This document shows positions 52,784 through 60,933 of a DNA stretch of 64,000 nt, in pieces. This DNA is from an uncultured Thermoanaerobaculia bacterium (GTDB lineage Bacteria > Acidobacteriota > Thermoanaerobaculia > Multivoradales > Multivoraceae). Position 1 is the first letter of the stretch, and each line of letters opens with the position of its first letter. The stretch covers positions 2,582,859 to 2,646,858 of the forward strand of contig OX638294.1 in NCBI GenBank assembly GCA_951812325.1. The letters are read 5' to 3'. The position numbers and the translations under genes are program-made. The notes beneath the pieces were generated by a model, which was not told the origin of the DNA, searched no databases, and saw only the letters and a list, made by a program, of their open reading frames with translations.

Positions 52784-53016
52784 TGGCGCTAGCGCCAGCA
52801 GCGGCCAGCAAGCTGTCGGACCTGGCAGCATCCGGTCAGGACGTTGGGAAGGACGGTGCCGACCAGACTGCCGGACGGTCCTTGCGCGGGCCTGCCCGCT
52901 TGCCCGCCCACCTTCGGCGCCAAGCCGACCAGAGGTCCGCGCAGCCGGCGGCCCGGCCCCCTTCGGCGGCAATCTCCCGTTGGACAGCTCTTGCAGCGTG
53001 ACTCGCCCACGGGCTG
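52784..53016. other. Intergenic with dispersed repeat
   Basis: 233 bases. Starts GGCGCTAGCGCCAGC and has CTGTCGGACCTGGCA, a pattern shared in opposite orientation with the block beside sod (36620-36659). No gene. Confidence 0.4.
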
Positions 53017-54150
53017 CTACACGTTGAATCGGAAGTGGACGACCTCGCCGTCCCGCACCGGGTACGCCTTGCCCTCCAGGCGCAGGGTCGCGCGTTCGCG
53101 ACAGACGGCCAGCGACCCGGCGTCGATCAGCTCCCGCCATCCGGTCACCTCGGCCCGAATGAAGCCCCGCTCCATGTCGGAGTGAACCGCGCCGGCGGCG
53201 GTCACCGCCGTGCTGCCGCGGCGCAGGGTCCAGGCCCGGACCTCATCGTCGCCGACAGTGAAGAAGGAGATCAGCCCCAGCAATTCGTAGCCCGCCTGCA
53301 CGACCCGGACCGCGCTCGGCTGGTCGAGACCCGCTTCGGTGAGGAAGTCCCCCTGGTCGGTCGGGTCGAGGCGGGAAATGTCCTCTTCCAGCCGGGCGCT
53401 GACGGCGAGCAGTCTCATGCGGGCGCTCGATGGCGAGCGCCCGGACGGGTTCGCGCACGGCGCGGACTCACGCTGCCCGGGTTCCGCAGCGGGCGGCGCC
53501 GCGAGGGCGGCGATCGCGTCCGGATCGCCCACCGCAGCCTCGTCGACATTCACCACCACGAGCATCGGCTTCAGCGACAGAAAGCCGTAGCCGCGGAGCC
53601 GCTTTTCCTCATTCGCATCGAACTCCAGGCGCCGCAACGGGGTTTCCGCCTCGAGCGCGGGCAGAATGCGGTCCGAGAGGAGCGCGCGCTCCCGCTTTTC
53701 CAGATCGCTCAGCCCCCTCTTTCGGGCCTGAGCCAGGCGCTCCAGTCGCCGCTCCACCACCTCGTGGTCGGCAAGGATCAGTTCCAGATCGATCGTTTCC
53801 ATGTCGCGCCGCGGGTCGACACCACCCGACGGGTGCAGCAACTCCGGGTCCTCGAAGGCCCGCACGACATGGACCAGGGCGTCCATCATCCGCAGTTCAG
53901 CCAGGTCCAGGGTCTCGCCCCGACCCCGGTCGATGCCGGGAACATCGACGAATCGAACCTGCGCCGGCGTGTAGCGCTTCGGTCGGTAGAGATCCCGGAG
54001 CTGCTCCAGACGCCGGTCCCGTACCGCCGCCACTCCCACGTTCGTCGTCTTCGAGGCCCGGAACCTGCCAGTCGCCTGCCGGGAAGCCGTCAGTGCATTG
54101 AACAGCGCCGTCTTGCCCACCTTGGGCAGGCCCAGGATGCCGAGTTGCAT
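53017..54150 (-). CDS. ychF: YchF/Obg-like ATPase
   Basis: 377 residues from ATG MQLGILGLPKVGKTALFNAL. P-loop GLPKVGKT, switch FVDVPGI, a coiled-coil middle (HEVVERRLERLAQARKRGLSDL), and a C-terminal TGS domain (LISFFTVGDDEVRAWTLRRG, HSDMERGFIRAEV). The base-specificity loop is VVNVDEA in place of the usual NVNE. An extra Ala/Pro/Ser-rich segment near residues 220-245 lengthens it slightly. Ribosome-associated ATPase. Confidence 0.93.
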   Translation of the reverse strand: MQLGILGLPKVGKTALFNALTASRQATGRFRASKTTNVGVAAVRDRRLEQLRDLYRPKRYTPAQVRFVDVPGIDRGRGETLDLAELRMMDALVHVVRAFEDPELLHPSGGVDPRRDMETIDLELILADHEVVERRLERLAQARKRGLSDLEKRERALLSDRILPALEAETPLRRLEFDANEEKRLRGYGFLSLKPMLVVVNVDEAAVGDPDAIAALAAPPAAEPGQRESAPCANPSGRSPSSARMRLLAVSARLEEDISRLDPTDQGDFLTEAGLDQPSAVRVVQAGYELLGLISFFTVGDDEVRAWTLRRGSTAVTAAGAVHSDMERGFIRAEVTGWRELIDAGSLAVCRERATLRLEGKAYPVRDGEVVHFRFNV

Positions 54151-54166
54151 CGTTCGCGCCTCCGGC

Positions 54167-54685
54167 TCAGGCGCCGTCGCCGAAGTTCGCCGCGAGGATG
54201 GCCGGATCCTCGCCGTCCACCTGGCCGCTGCCGTCGAGACCGGCGTCGGCGTCAGGCGCCGGCGCCGGCAGATCATCCACTAGGAGCATCGCCGAACCCG
54301 TGTCGATCGCGCTGCCGAAGTCCCGCACCTCGACGTCCAGGGTGCTCGCGGCCGGAGTCCCTTCTGCGCCGTGCGCGGGAATCACCTGCGTCGGCGCCGC
54401 CTCCCTCGCGAAGACAAGGCTCCGGACCGCCGACCGTCCCGCGTTGGCGTCGAGCGCGAGGACCGAAGTCGAGATCGCAACGTGAACGCCGGGGAAGGGG
54501 CCGACGTTCAGGGCATCCAGCATGTCCGTACGCCCCTCGCCTTCATTTCCCGACTCGAAGAGAAGGACCGTCCTGTTGGCCCGGGCGAGTTCCACGGCCG
54601 TCGTCATGCCCGCGGGTCCGGAACCGATGACGAAGCAGTCGTACGAGGAGGGGTCGGGAAACGAGCCGTCAGCAGCGAGGAACAC
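54167..54685 (-). pseudogene. Chimeric fragment: FAD-binding N-terminus joined to dockerin-like C-terminus
   Basis: Open frame of 172 residues, GTG start, 16 bases before ychF. The first ~48 residues (YDCFVIGSGPAGMTTAVELA, RTVLLFESGNE) are the Rossmann start of a GMC-type FAD oxidoreductase; nothing of the rest remains. The remainder looks secreted (GVHVAISTSVLALDANAG, ASTLDVEVRDFGSA) and ends LDGSGQVDGEDPAILAANFG, a dockerin/EF-hand-like repeat. I read it as a deletion fusion of two genes; whether it is expressed is unknown. Confidence 0.6.
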
Positions 54686-54969
54686 GTCCCGTAATGTAAC
54701 CCGATGAGAAAGGGCCCGGACGAAATCCGAGTCTCCGCGGGAATCGCCGCGGGAATCGCCGCGGCGGCCTGTGGCGCCTGCCCGCCTCGAGGCCGGTAAG
54801 CTGCTGCGGATGCGAAGGTCGCCAGGACCATCCCAACGTCCAGTGCTTCACGCCGAGCGGGGGAAGTCCTGCATTCCCGGACGTCGGGAACCATGCCGGC
54901 AGAGGGGCCGCCCGTGATCGACCTGGATGCTTCCGGCCTGCCGCGCGCGCGCTGGCCCGAGGCGGGCCG

Positions 54970-57348
54970 ATGGCGCTCGGCGCCGGGAACGCCGCCCGGA
55001 ATCCGCCCGTGATCCCGGCGGCCGGCGTGTTGACCAGGCAGCTCCGGTCTCTGCTCCAGAGCCGCGGAGGACTGTTCGCCAGCCCGCCTTCGGTGGTGAC
55101 CCTGGCTGCCCTGAGCTGCTTCTTGCTCGCCGTCCCGCTGACGATCGGCAAGCCCGGCCAGCCGCCGACCCTCAAGGCCGACGAGCCCGCGTACTACCTC
55201 ATGGCGCTCAGCCTCGCCCGCGACTTCGACCTGCGCTACGTCCCGGCGGACGGCGACCGCCTGCTGGAGGAGTTCCCCTTCGCCTCCACGCACAACCTGA
55301 TCCTGATGACGTCGGACGGCTGGAGCAGCGCGCACTACAGCAAGCCGCTCGCCTACCCGCTGGTCGCGGCGCCCTTCGCCGCGCTCCTGGGCGCCAACGG
55401 GATGGTGTTCCTCAACATGGCGCTGCTCGTTGCGATGGTGTGGCTGGCCGCGGTCTTCCTCGCCCGCCGCACCGCGCCCGCCACGGCCGCCGCGTTCGCC
55501 TGCGGCCTGTTGCTGCTCTCGGCATGCTCCCGCTACGTCTTCTGGCTCCAGCCCGAGGTCTTCAACATGTTCGGCGTCTTCGGGGCGCTGTACTGGGGTT
55601 TCGGGAACCGCCGGCGGGCCTGGTGGCTGACCGCTCTCTCGGGCGTGCTGCTCGCGCTGCCGGCCTACAACAAGCCGATGTTCGCGGCCATCGCCCTTTC
55701 CCTCGCGGGCGCCTTCCTGCTGCGCCGGCAGTGGAGGACCGCCGCGGTCTGGACCGCCGGCTTTGCCGTCACCCTGGCGCTGCTGGCGGGAATGTCACGG
55801 GGCATGACCGGCCAGTTCCTGCCCTACCTCGGATCCGATGTGCGGGCCGGGGTGCGGGTGTGCGAGCCGGGGGACTGGCCAGCGGAGATCCTCGAGGCGC
55901 GCCGGATCGAGGCGGCGCGGAACAAGGGCGAGCTCGACCCGGCCTCCGGCTCGACCGGTGCGAACGCGATCCCCGAATCGCCCACCGGCAACACGTTCAC
56001 CTGGCTGTTCCGCATCCCGCGCGAGTCGGTGGGGGAGGTGGTCGAGAACGTCGGCTACTTCCTGGTCGGCCGACACGCCGGTTTGCTGCCCTACCACCCA
56101 TTCACCGGCATTGCCCTGGCCCTGTTCCTGCTCGGCGCTCGCCGCGACCGGGAGCGCTGGCTGCTGTTCCTGTCCCTGGCCGCGATCGCCGGCTACTTCC
56201 TGCTCTTCATCGGTTGGAACTGGCAGGGCGGCGGCGGCTTCATCGGCAATCGCTACTTCGTCAGCGTGGTTCCGGCCTTCCTGTTCCTGGTTCCGGGCCG
56301 GATCCCGCCCTGGACGCTCCCGGCAGGCTTTGCCGCGGCCGGCCTGTTCGTCGGCGCGATGGTGCTGGCGCCCTTCGGCGTCACCGTCCCCTCGCCGACG
56401 CTGCAGGCGCACACCCGCAACGCGCCGCTTCGGTATCTGCCCTTCGAGTTCTCGCTGCGCAACGTGCCCGGCTACGAACGCAGGGGGGTTGCCGGGATGG
56501 CGGTCCTGGGCCGGGCGGACAGGGTGCTGGCGCGGGGCGGTTCCTGGTGGGTCGCGGCGGGCGGGCCGAACGAGCTCTTTCTCGAGTCCCCGCACCGCTT
56601 CGACAACCTGATGCTCTCCGTCTCCTCACCCGTGGCCGGGAACCGTGTCCGCCTGCGGCTGGATGGCGGCCCGCCGGTCGACCTCGAGTTCGCCGAGGCC
56701 GACCAGCGGCAACGCATCGCCCTCGACTCGCCCAAGCCCCACAGGGTGAGGCGCCGGAACGGCCAGCGGAGCTACGTCCACCGCGTGCGCGTCGACGCTG
56801 CGCGCGGCGCGCCGACCAGGTGGACCAAGGTCCGGGGGCCTGCTCCGTGCGCCGTCTACGCATGGAATCGGGAGACCGAGGAGACCTTCCACCTCGGCGC
56901 CGAGCTGCGGATCCTCGGCAGTGAGGAGCACCTGAACGCCGACGTCTTCGCGGCCCGGATCGGCACCGTGGGCCTGGTCCCGGCCACGCTTGCGGCAGGT
57001 GCGGAAGTCCAGCTCCCCGTGGGAGTCGGCAACGAGTCGGAAGCGGCATGGGAGCGCCAGGGAGCGGTCGGGGTCAACCTGGGGTCCCGCTGGCGCCGCG
57101 GCTTCGCCTTGGCGGAAGCCGAAGACGCGGAACCTGGCGCCCGGGTCGGCCCGGAGGGTCCGCGCAGTCTGCTGCCGACCATGGATCCGGGCGCCTTCGA
57201 GACGATCATGCTCCCCGTCCGCACGCCCGACGAGCCCGGGCTGTACACGCTGGAAATCGACCTCGTCTACGAGCAGGTCGCGTGGTTCGCGAGCCGCGGC
57301 GTGACGCCGTTGCGTCTGCCCATGCGGGTCGCGGGTCCCGATCCCTAG
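54970..57348 (+). CDS. GT-C-like integral membrane protein with large soluble C-terminus
   Basis: 792 residues from ATG. About ten membrane helices between residues 40 and 480 (VVTLAALSCFLLAVPL, FACGLLLLSACSRYVFWL, ALSLAGAFLL, GIALALFLLGA, LAAIAGYFLLFIG and others). An acidic motif LKADEPAYYLMALSLA after helix 1 resembles the catalytic Asp/Glu loop of GT-C (ArnT/PMT-type) glycosyltransferases, which use polyprenyl-phosphate sugars. The last ~300 residues form beta-rich extracytoplasmic domains. Function otherwise unknown. Its stop codon overlaps that of the convergent phosphodiesterase by 3 bases. Confidence 0.72.
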   Translation: MALGAGNAARNPPVIPAAGVLTRQLRSLLQSRGGLFASPPSVVTLAALSCFLLAVPLTIGKPGQPPTLKADEPAYYLMALSLARDFDLRYVPADGDRLLEEFPFASTHNLILMTSDGWSSAHYSKPLAYPLVAAPFAALLGANGMVFLNMALLVAMVWLAAVFLARRTAPATAAAFACGLLLLSACSRYVFWLQPEVFNMFGVFGALYWGFGNRRRAWWLTALSGVLLALPAYNKPMFAAIALSLAGAFLLRRQWRTAAVWTAGFAVTLALLAGMSRGMTGQFLPYLGSDVRAGVRVCEPGDWPAEILEARRIEAARNKGELDPASGSTGANAIPESPTGNTFTWLFRIPRESVGEVVENVGYFLVGRHAGLLPYHPFTGIALALFLLGARRDRERWLLFLSLAAIAGYFLLFIGWNWQGGGGFIGNRYFVSVVPAFLFLVPGRIPPWTLPAGFAAAGLFVGAMVLAPFGVTVPSPTLQAHTRNAPLRYLPFEFSLRNVPGYERRGVAGMAVLGRADRVLARGGSWWVAAGGPNELFLESPHRFDNLMLSVSSPVAGNRVRLRLDGGPPVDLEFAEADQRQRIALDSPKPHRVRRRNGQRSYVHRVRVDAARGAPTRWTKVRGPAPCAVYAWNRETEETFHLGAELRILGSEEHLNADVFAARIGTVGLVPATLAAGAEVQLPVGVGNESEAAWERQGAVGVNLGSRWRRGFALAEAEDAEPGARVGPEGPRSLLPTMDPGAFETIMLPVRTPDEPGLYTLEIDLVYEQVAWFASRGVTPLRLPMRVAGPDP

Positions 57349-59231
57349 AGATAGCCCATCGCCTTCAGACGTTCGATTTCCTGCCGCGTCCGTTCGACGT
57401 CGGCACCGCCGACCTGGTCGACGGGTTGCCAGGCGCCGCGCCAGGTCGGAACCCGGGACCCTGATCCAGCGCCCGGCGGCGCCTCGAAGGCTTCGTCGAG
57501 CACCTCGCCCGCGGCATCGGCCGGCAGCGGCAGGCCGAGTAGCGCCAGAACCGTCGGAAACACATCGAGCACATGGCTCCCCTCGAGCCGGTGACCCCGG
57601 CGAACGCCCGGCCCGTGGAGCAGCAACACGCCGTCCGGGCCGTGCCGGTGCTGGGTGTGGAGCCGGTGGACGAAGGTCGGCGACTGGCCGTGGTCGGACG
57701 CGATCACGAAGATCGTCTCGGGACCGAGAACGTGCCGCAGTTCACCGATCAGGGCGTCGATCCGCCGGTAGACCTCGGCCACGGCCCCGCCATGCTCGGC
57801 TACGCCGGCCGACGACACGAAGGGGAACCGCTCCGGCTCTGCCCAGCGCCACCGCTGGTGCGAAACGGTGTCCGGCTCGTGCGCGTAGAGGTTGAAGAAG
57901 TGCGGCGGGCCCTGACCGCGGCGCGCACGGTCCTCGAGCAGCGCCGCGGCGGCCCGGCTCTGCCACGCCAGATCCGGCTGGCCGGCCGCCGCGGCCTCGA
58001 CTTCCGCGGGCAGCTCGGCCGGTTGAGCGAACCACTCCATCGGCGCGCCTCCCGATCGCCGATCGGTCAACGCGTCGTTCAGGCCGTAGCCGAGCAGACG
58101 GCTTTGCGGATCGAGCTGGGGCTGAGCCGGGAAGGAGTAGAAGTAGCCGTCCACCACGACAGTCGCCAGGCCGGCGCGGTCTGCGATCTCCCAGATCGGC
58201 GGCGAGACCAGATCGAGGCGGTTGACGAAGCGCCGCGAGATTCCGGGCGCCCAGGCGAGGAGATCGATCAGCTCCTTGAAGCAGGTGCGGTGGACGGGGA
58301 ACAGGCCGGGCCCGGAACCGGGGAAACGAACACGGTAGAAGTCGTGGACCTGGTGGCGGTCGGGAGACTCGCCCGTGTACAGCGACGCCCAGATCACGGC
58401 CGAGTTCGCGCCGGAGAAGGTTTCGAGACGGCCGAGAGTCCCCTCCCGGACAAACGCCGAGAGATTCGGCAACCGGCCCCTCTCGACCATCTCGAGGAGC
58501 AGGTCCGGGTCCAGTCCGTCGAAACCCAGCAGCGCGACGGGCGGTCCCGGATTCGCCACGAGACGGGCCGGGTCGAAGGGTGCGGGTTTCTCCTCGGCCA
58601 GCAGACGGAAGGCAATCGGCAGGACTGCGTGGGCGGCGGCGAGAACGACCGCGACCGCGGCCAGGGATCGCCGAAGCCCCCCGGCGTCGGCGAGACGCCT
58701 GACACCGGCTGCGGCGATCCGCGTCGCGCTCCACACGAAGGCCCCGACCACCAGGGCGGCGGCGACCAGGAAGAGCGCCATGTCGGCGAAGGTCCGCGGC
58801 TCGAACCAGGGAACCTGTTCGTAGGTCAGACCATGGAAGACGACCGCTTGAAAGACGGCGAGGTTCAGCAGGCATGCGGCCGCAACCACCGGGTCGCCGG
58901 TCCGTCGGAAGCGGCGGAAGGCCAGCCGCCGCAGCAGCAAGCCAAGGGCGCCGAGGACCGCTCCAACCCCGCAGCCGTAGAGCAGGAAGAACAGGATCAG
59001 CGACGCGAACGCCGTGGCCGGACTCTCGACCCGGTTGTGCACGACGTGGGCGACCGAGATCGGCCCGCCGAAGAGAAGCGCGCCGTACAGCAGACCGATG
59101 GTCGAGTCGCGTAGCCAGGCAGCGACGGTCGCCCCGCCTGCCGGCGCTGTGTCCGGAGGTTCGGGCACGGAACCCGATGATAAGGGAGCCTTGCCGCTGC
59201 TAGGGTCGCGCTCCCCGTCCGGGCTGGCCAT
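57345..59231 (-). CDS. Membrane-anchored type I phosphodiesterase / AP-superfamily hydrolase
   Basis: 628 residues from ATG MASPDGERDP. About five N-terminal membrane helices (STIGLLYGALLFGGPISVA, FASLILFFLLYG, MALFLVAAALVVGAF, SLAAVAVVLAAAHAVLPIAF). Then an alkaline-phosphatase-superfamily domain: LLGFDGLDPDLLLEMVERG (metal Asp), SGANSAVIWASLYTG (nucleophile region), VVVDGYFYSFP, HEPDTVSHQRW, FVIASDHGQSP (metal Asp, His) and GVRRGHRLEGSHVLDVFPT. Ends EIERLKAMGYL, a tail common in such proteins. Could cleave phosphodiesters of glycolipids or nucleotides at the membrane. Confidence 0.88.
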   Translation of the reverse strand: MASPDGERDPSSGKAPLSSGSVPEPPDTAPAGGATVAAWLRDSTIGLLYGALLFGGPISVAHVVHNRVESPATAFASLILFFLLYGCGVGAVLGALGLLLRRLAFRRFRRTGDPVVAAACLLNLAVFQAVVFHGLTYEQVPWFEPRTFADMALFLVAAALVVGAFVWSATRIAAAGVRRLADAGGLRRSLAAVAVVLAAAHAVLPIAFRLLAEEKPAPFDPARLVANPGPPVALLGFDGLDPDLLLEMVERGRLPNLSAFVREGTLGRLETFSGANSAVIWASLYTGESPDRHQVHDFYRVRFPGSGPGLFPVHRTCFKELIDLLAWAPGISRRFVNRLDLVSPPIWEIADRAGLATVVVDGYFYSFPAQPQLDPQSRLLGYGLNDALTDRRSGGAPMEWFAQPAELPAEVEAAAAGQPDLAWQSRAAAALLEDRARRGQGPPHFFNLYAHEPDTVSHQRWRWAEPERFPFVSSAGVAEHGGAVAEVYRRIDALIGELRHVLGPETIFVIASDHGQSPTFVHRLHTQHRHGPDGVLLLHGPGVRRGHRLEGSHVLDVFPTVLALLGLPLPADAAGEVLDEAFEAPPGAGSGSRVPTWRGAWQPVDQVGGADVERTRQEIERLKAMGYL

Positions 59232-59281
59232 CGGGGGCAGGACCACGAGTTGCCGAGAATCTGGTGGAAGGGAGTCGGGCC

Positions 59282-60628
59282 TTGGCGAACGTAGTCGTCG
59301 TCGGCATGCAGTGGGGCGACGAGGGCAAGGGGAAGATCATCGATCTTCTGTGCCCGGCTTTCGACGCCGTGGTGCGCTTCCAGGGCGGCAACAACGCCGG
59401 CCACACGGTGAAGTTCGGCAGCGGCGAGGGCGACGGGCACTTCGCGCTGCACCTCATTCCGTCCGGCATCCTGCACCCCGGCATGGCCTGCTACCTCGGC
59501 AACGGCATGGTGATCGACCCGGAGGCCTTCCTGGCCGAGGTCGCCCGACTGGAACGGCGGGGCATCGAAACGGCGGGCCGGCTACGCCTCTCCGACCGGG
59601 CCCATGCCCTGACGCCGGTGCACGTGGCGCTCGACGTCGTGCGCGAGGAGGCGCGCGGCGCGGACCGCATCGGCACCACCGCCAAGGGCATCGGCCCCGC
59701 CTACGAGAGCAAGATCGGCCGCACGGGCATTCGTCTGGCCGAACTGGTCGCGGGCGGCGAGACGATGATGGACCGTCAGATCGTGCGGGTCGCGGACTTC
59801 GAGCGTCCGGCTGCCGAGGGCGCCGAGTTGGACCCCGAAGCCGCCGCCGCGGACCTCGCCCGCTGGGCCGAACGCCTGTCGCCCTACCTCTGCGACCTGT
59901 CGGTCGAACTGGACAGCCTGATCCGCAACGGCGGCACGGTGCTCTTCGAGGGCGCGCAGGGCGCGCTGCTCGACGTCGACCACGGGACCTATCCCTACGT
60001 GACGAGCTCGAACTCGACGACCGGCGGCGCCGCGACCGGCAGCGGCGTGCCGCCGACCCTGATCGACGGCGCGGTCGGGGTGGTCAAGGCGTACACGACC
60101 CGGGTCGGCGAAGGGCCGATGCCCACCGAGCTCGTGGACGGCGTCGGCCACCACCTGCGGGACCGCGGACACGAGTTCGGCACGACGACCGGGCGTCCGC
60201 GCCGCTGCGGCTGGCTCGATCTGGTCGTCCTGCGCCACGCGAGCAGGATCAACGGGGCGCGCTGCCTGGCGCTGACGAAGATCGACGTACTCGACGAACT
60301 GGACGAACTCAAGGTCTGCGTCGCCTACCGCATCGACGGCGAGGTCGTGCGGAACCTGCCGGCGGTGACCGACCGTCTGGAGGCCGCCGAGCCCATCTAC
60401 CGCACGTTCCGAGGCTGGAAGCAGGACACGCGCGGCGTGCTCGACCGCAGCGATCTGCCGCAGGCCGCCCTCGACTACGTCGACTTCCTGGAGAAGGAAC
60501 TCGACGCCAGCGCGGATCTGATCTCTTCCGGCCCGCGTCGCGAGGAAACGGTGGTGAGCGGCGGGCGGCGGCTCGAGGAGTGGCTGGGCGGGCGGTTTGC
60601 GGCTGTACGGGCGGCGGTCGGCGAGTAG
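59282..60628 (+). CDS. purA: Adenylosuccinate synthetase
   Basis: 448 residues with TTG as start: GGGAG lies 7 bases before it and the homologous N-terminus (MANVVVVGMQWGDEGKGK) begins here; a GTG at 59264 would add six residues. Motifs: GMQWGDEGKGKIIDLL, NNAGHTV, TTAKGIGPAYESKIGR, FEGAQGALLDVDHGTYPYV, TTTGRPRRCGWLDLV. First step from IMP to AMP, GTP-dependent. Confidence 0.96.
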   Translation: MANVVVVGMQWGDEGKGKIIDLLCPAFDAVVRFQGGNNAGHTVKFGSGEGDGHFALHLIPSGILHPGMACYLGNGMVIDPEAFLAEVARLERRGIETAGRLRLSDRAHALTPVHVALDVVREEARGADRIGTTAKGIGPAYESKIGRTGIRLAELVAGGETMMDRQIVRVADFERPAAEGAELDPEAAAADLARWAERLSPYLCDLSVELDSLIRNGGTVLFEGAQGALLDVDHGTYPYVTSSNSTTGGAATGSGVPPTLIDGAVGVVKAYTTRVGEGPMPTELVDGVGHHLRDRGHEFGTTTGRPRRCGWLDLVVLRHASRINGARCLALTKIDVLDELDELKVCVAYRIDGEVVRNLPAVTDRLEAAEPIYRTFRGWKQDTRGVLDRSDLPQAALDYVDFLEKELDASADLISSGPRREETVVSGGRRLEEWLGGRFAAVRAAVGE

Positions 60629-60658
60629 GGCGGATTCGGCCTGCGGCGGATGCCGGCG

Positions 60659-60742
60659 GGAACCCGGGTGGCGCGAAGCCGCGCCACCCGTGAACCAGCC
60701 CGTGGGCCCGTCATCGGGCGCACGGATGGCGCCCCGGCGCAC
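60659..60742. repeat. REP-like palindromic element, copy 4
   Basis: Same arrangement as 19961-20045: AACCCGGGTGGCGCG, CGCGCCACCC, GTGAACCAG, CCGTGGGCCCG-TCAT-CGGGCGCACGG, then GCCCCGGCGCACCCGG. Between purA and tRNA-Lys, 38 kb from the other copies. Confidence 0.8.
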
Positions 60743-60791
60743 CCGGTGGCGGATCGCGGTCCGAGAGCTGCCGGCGGTCGTATACTGCGGT

Positions 60792-60867
60792 GGGCCGTTA
60801 GCTCAGTTGGTAGAGCAGTGGACTTTTAATCCAAGGGTCGGGGGTTCGATCCCCTCACGGCCCACCA
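60792..60867 (+). tRNA. tRNA-Lys (TTT)
   Basis: GGGCCGT/ACGGCCC acceptor, anticodon loop CTTTTAA in TGGA/TCCA, T loop TTCGATC, encoded CCA. Confidence 0.97.
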
Positions 60868-60933
60868 GGGCCGATCCGTACCGTGGCGGAACAGGAGACC
60901 GGGTGCGCCGCGAAGCGGCGGCCCCTGAGCCTT

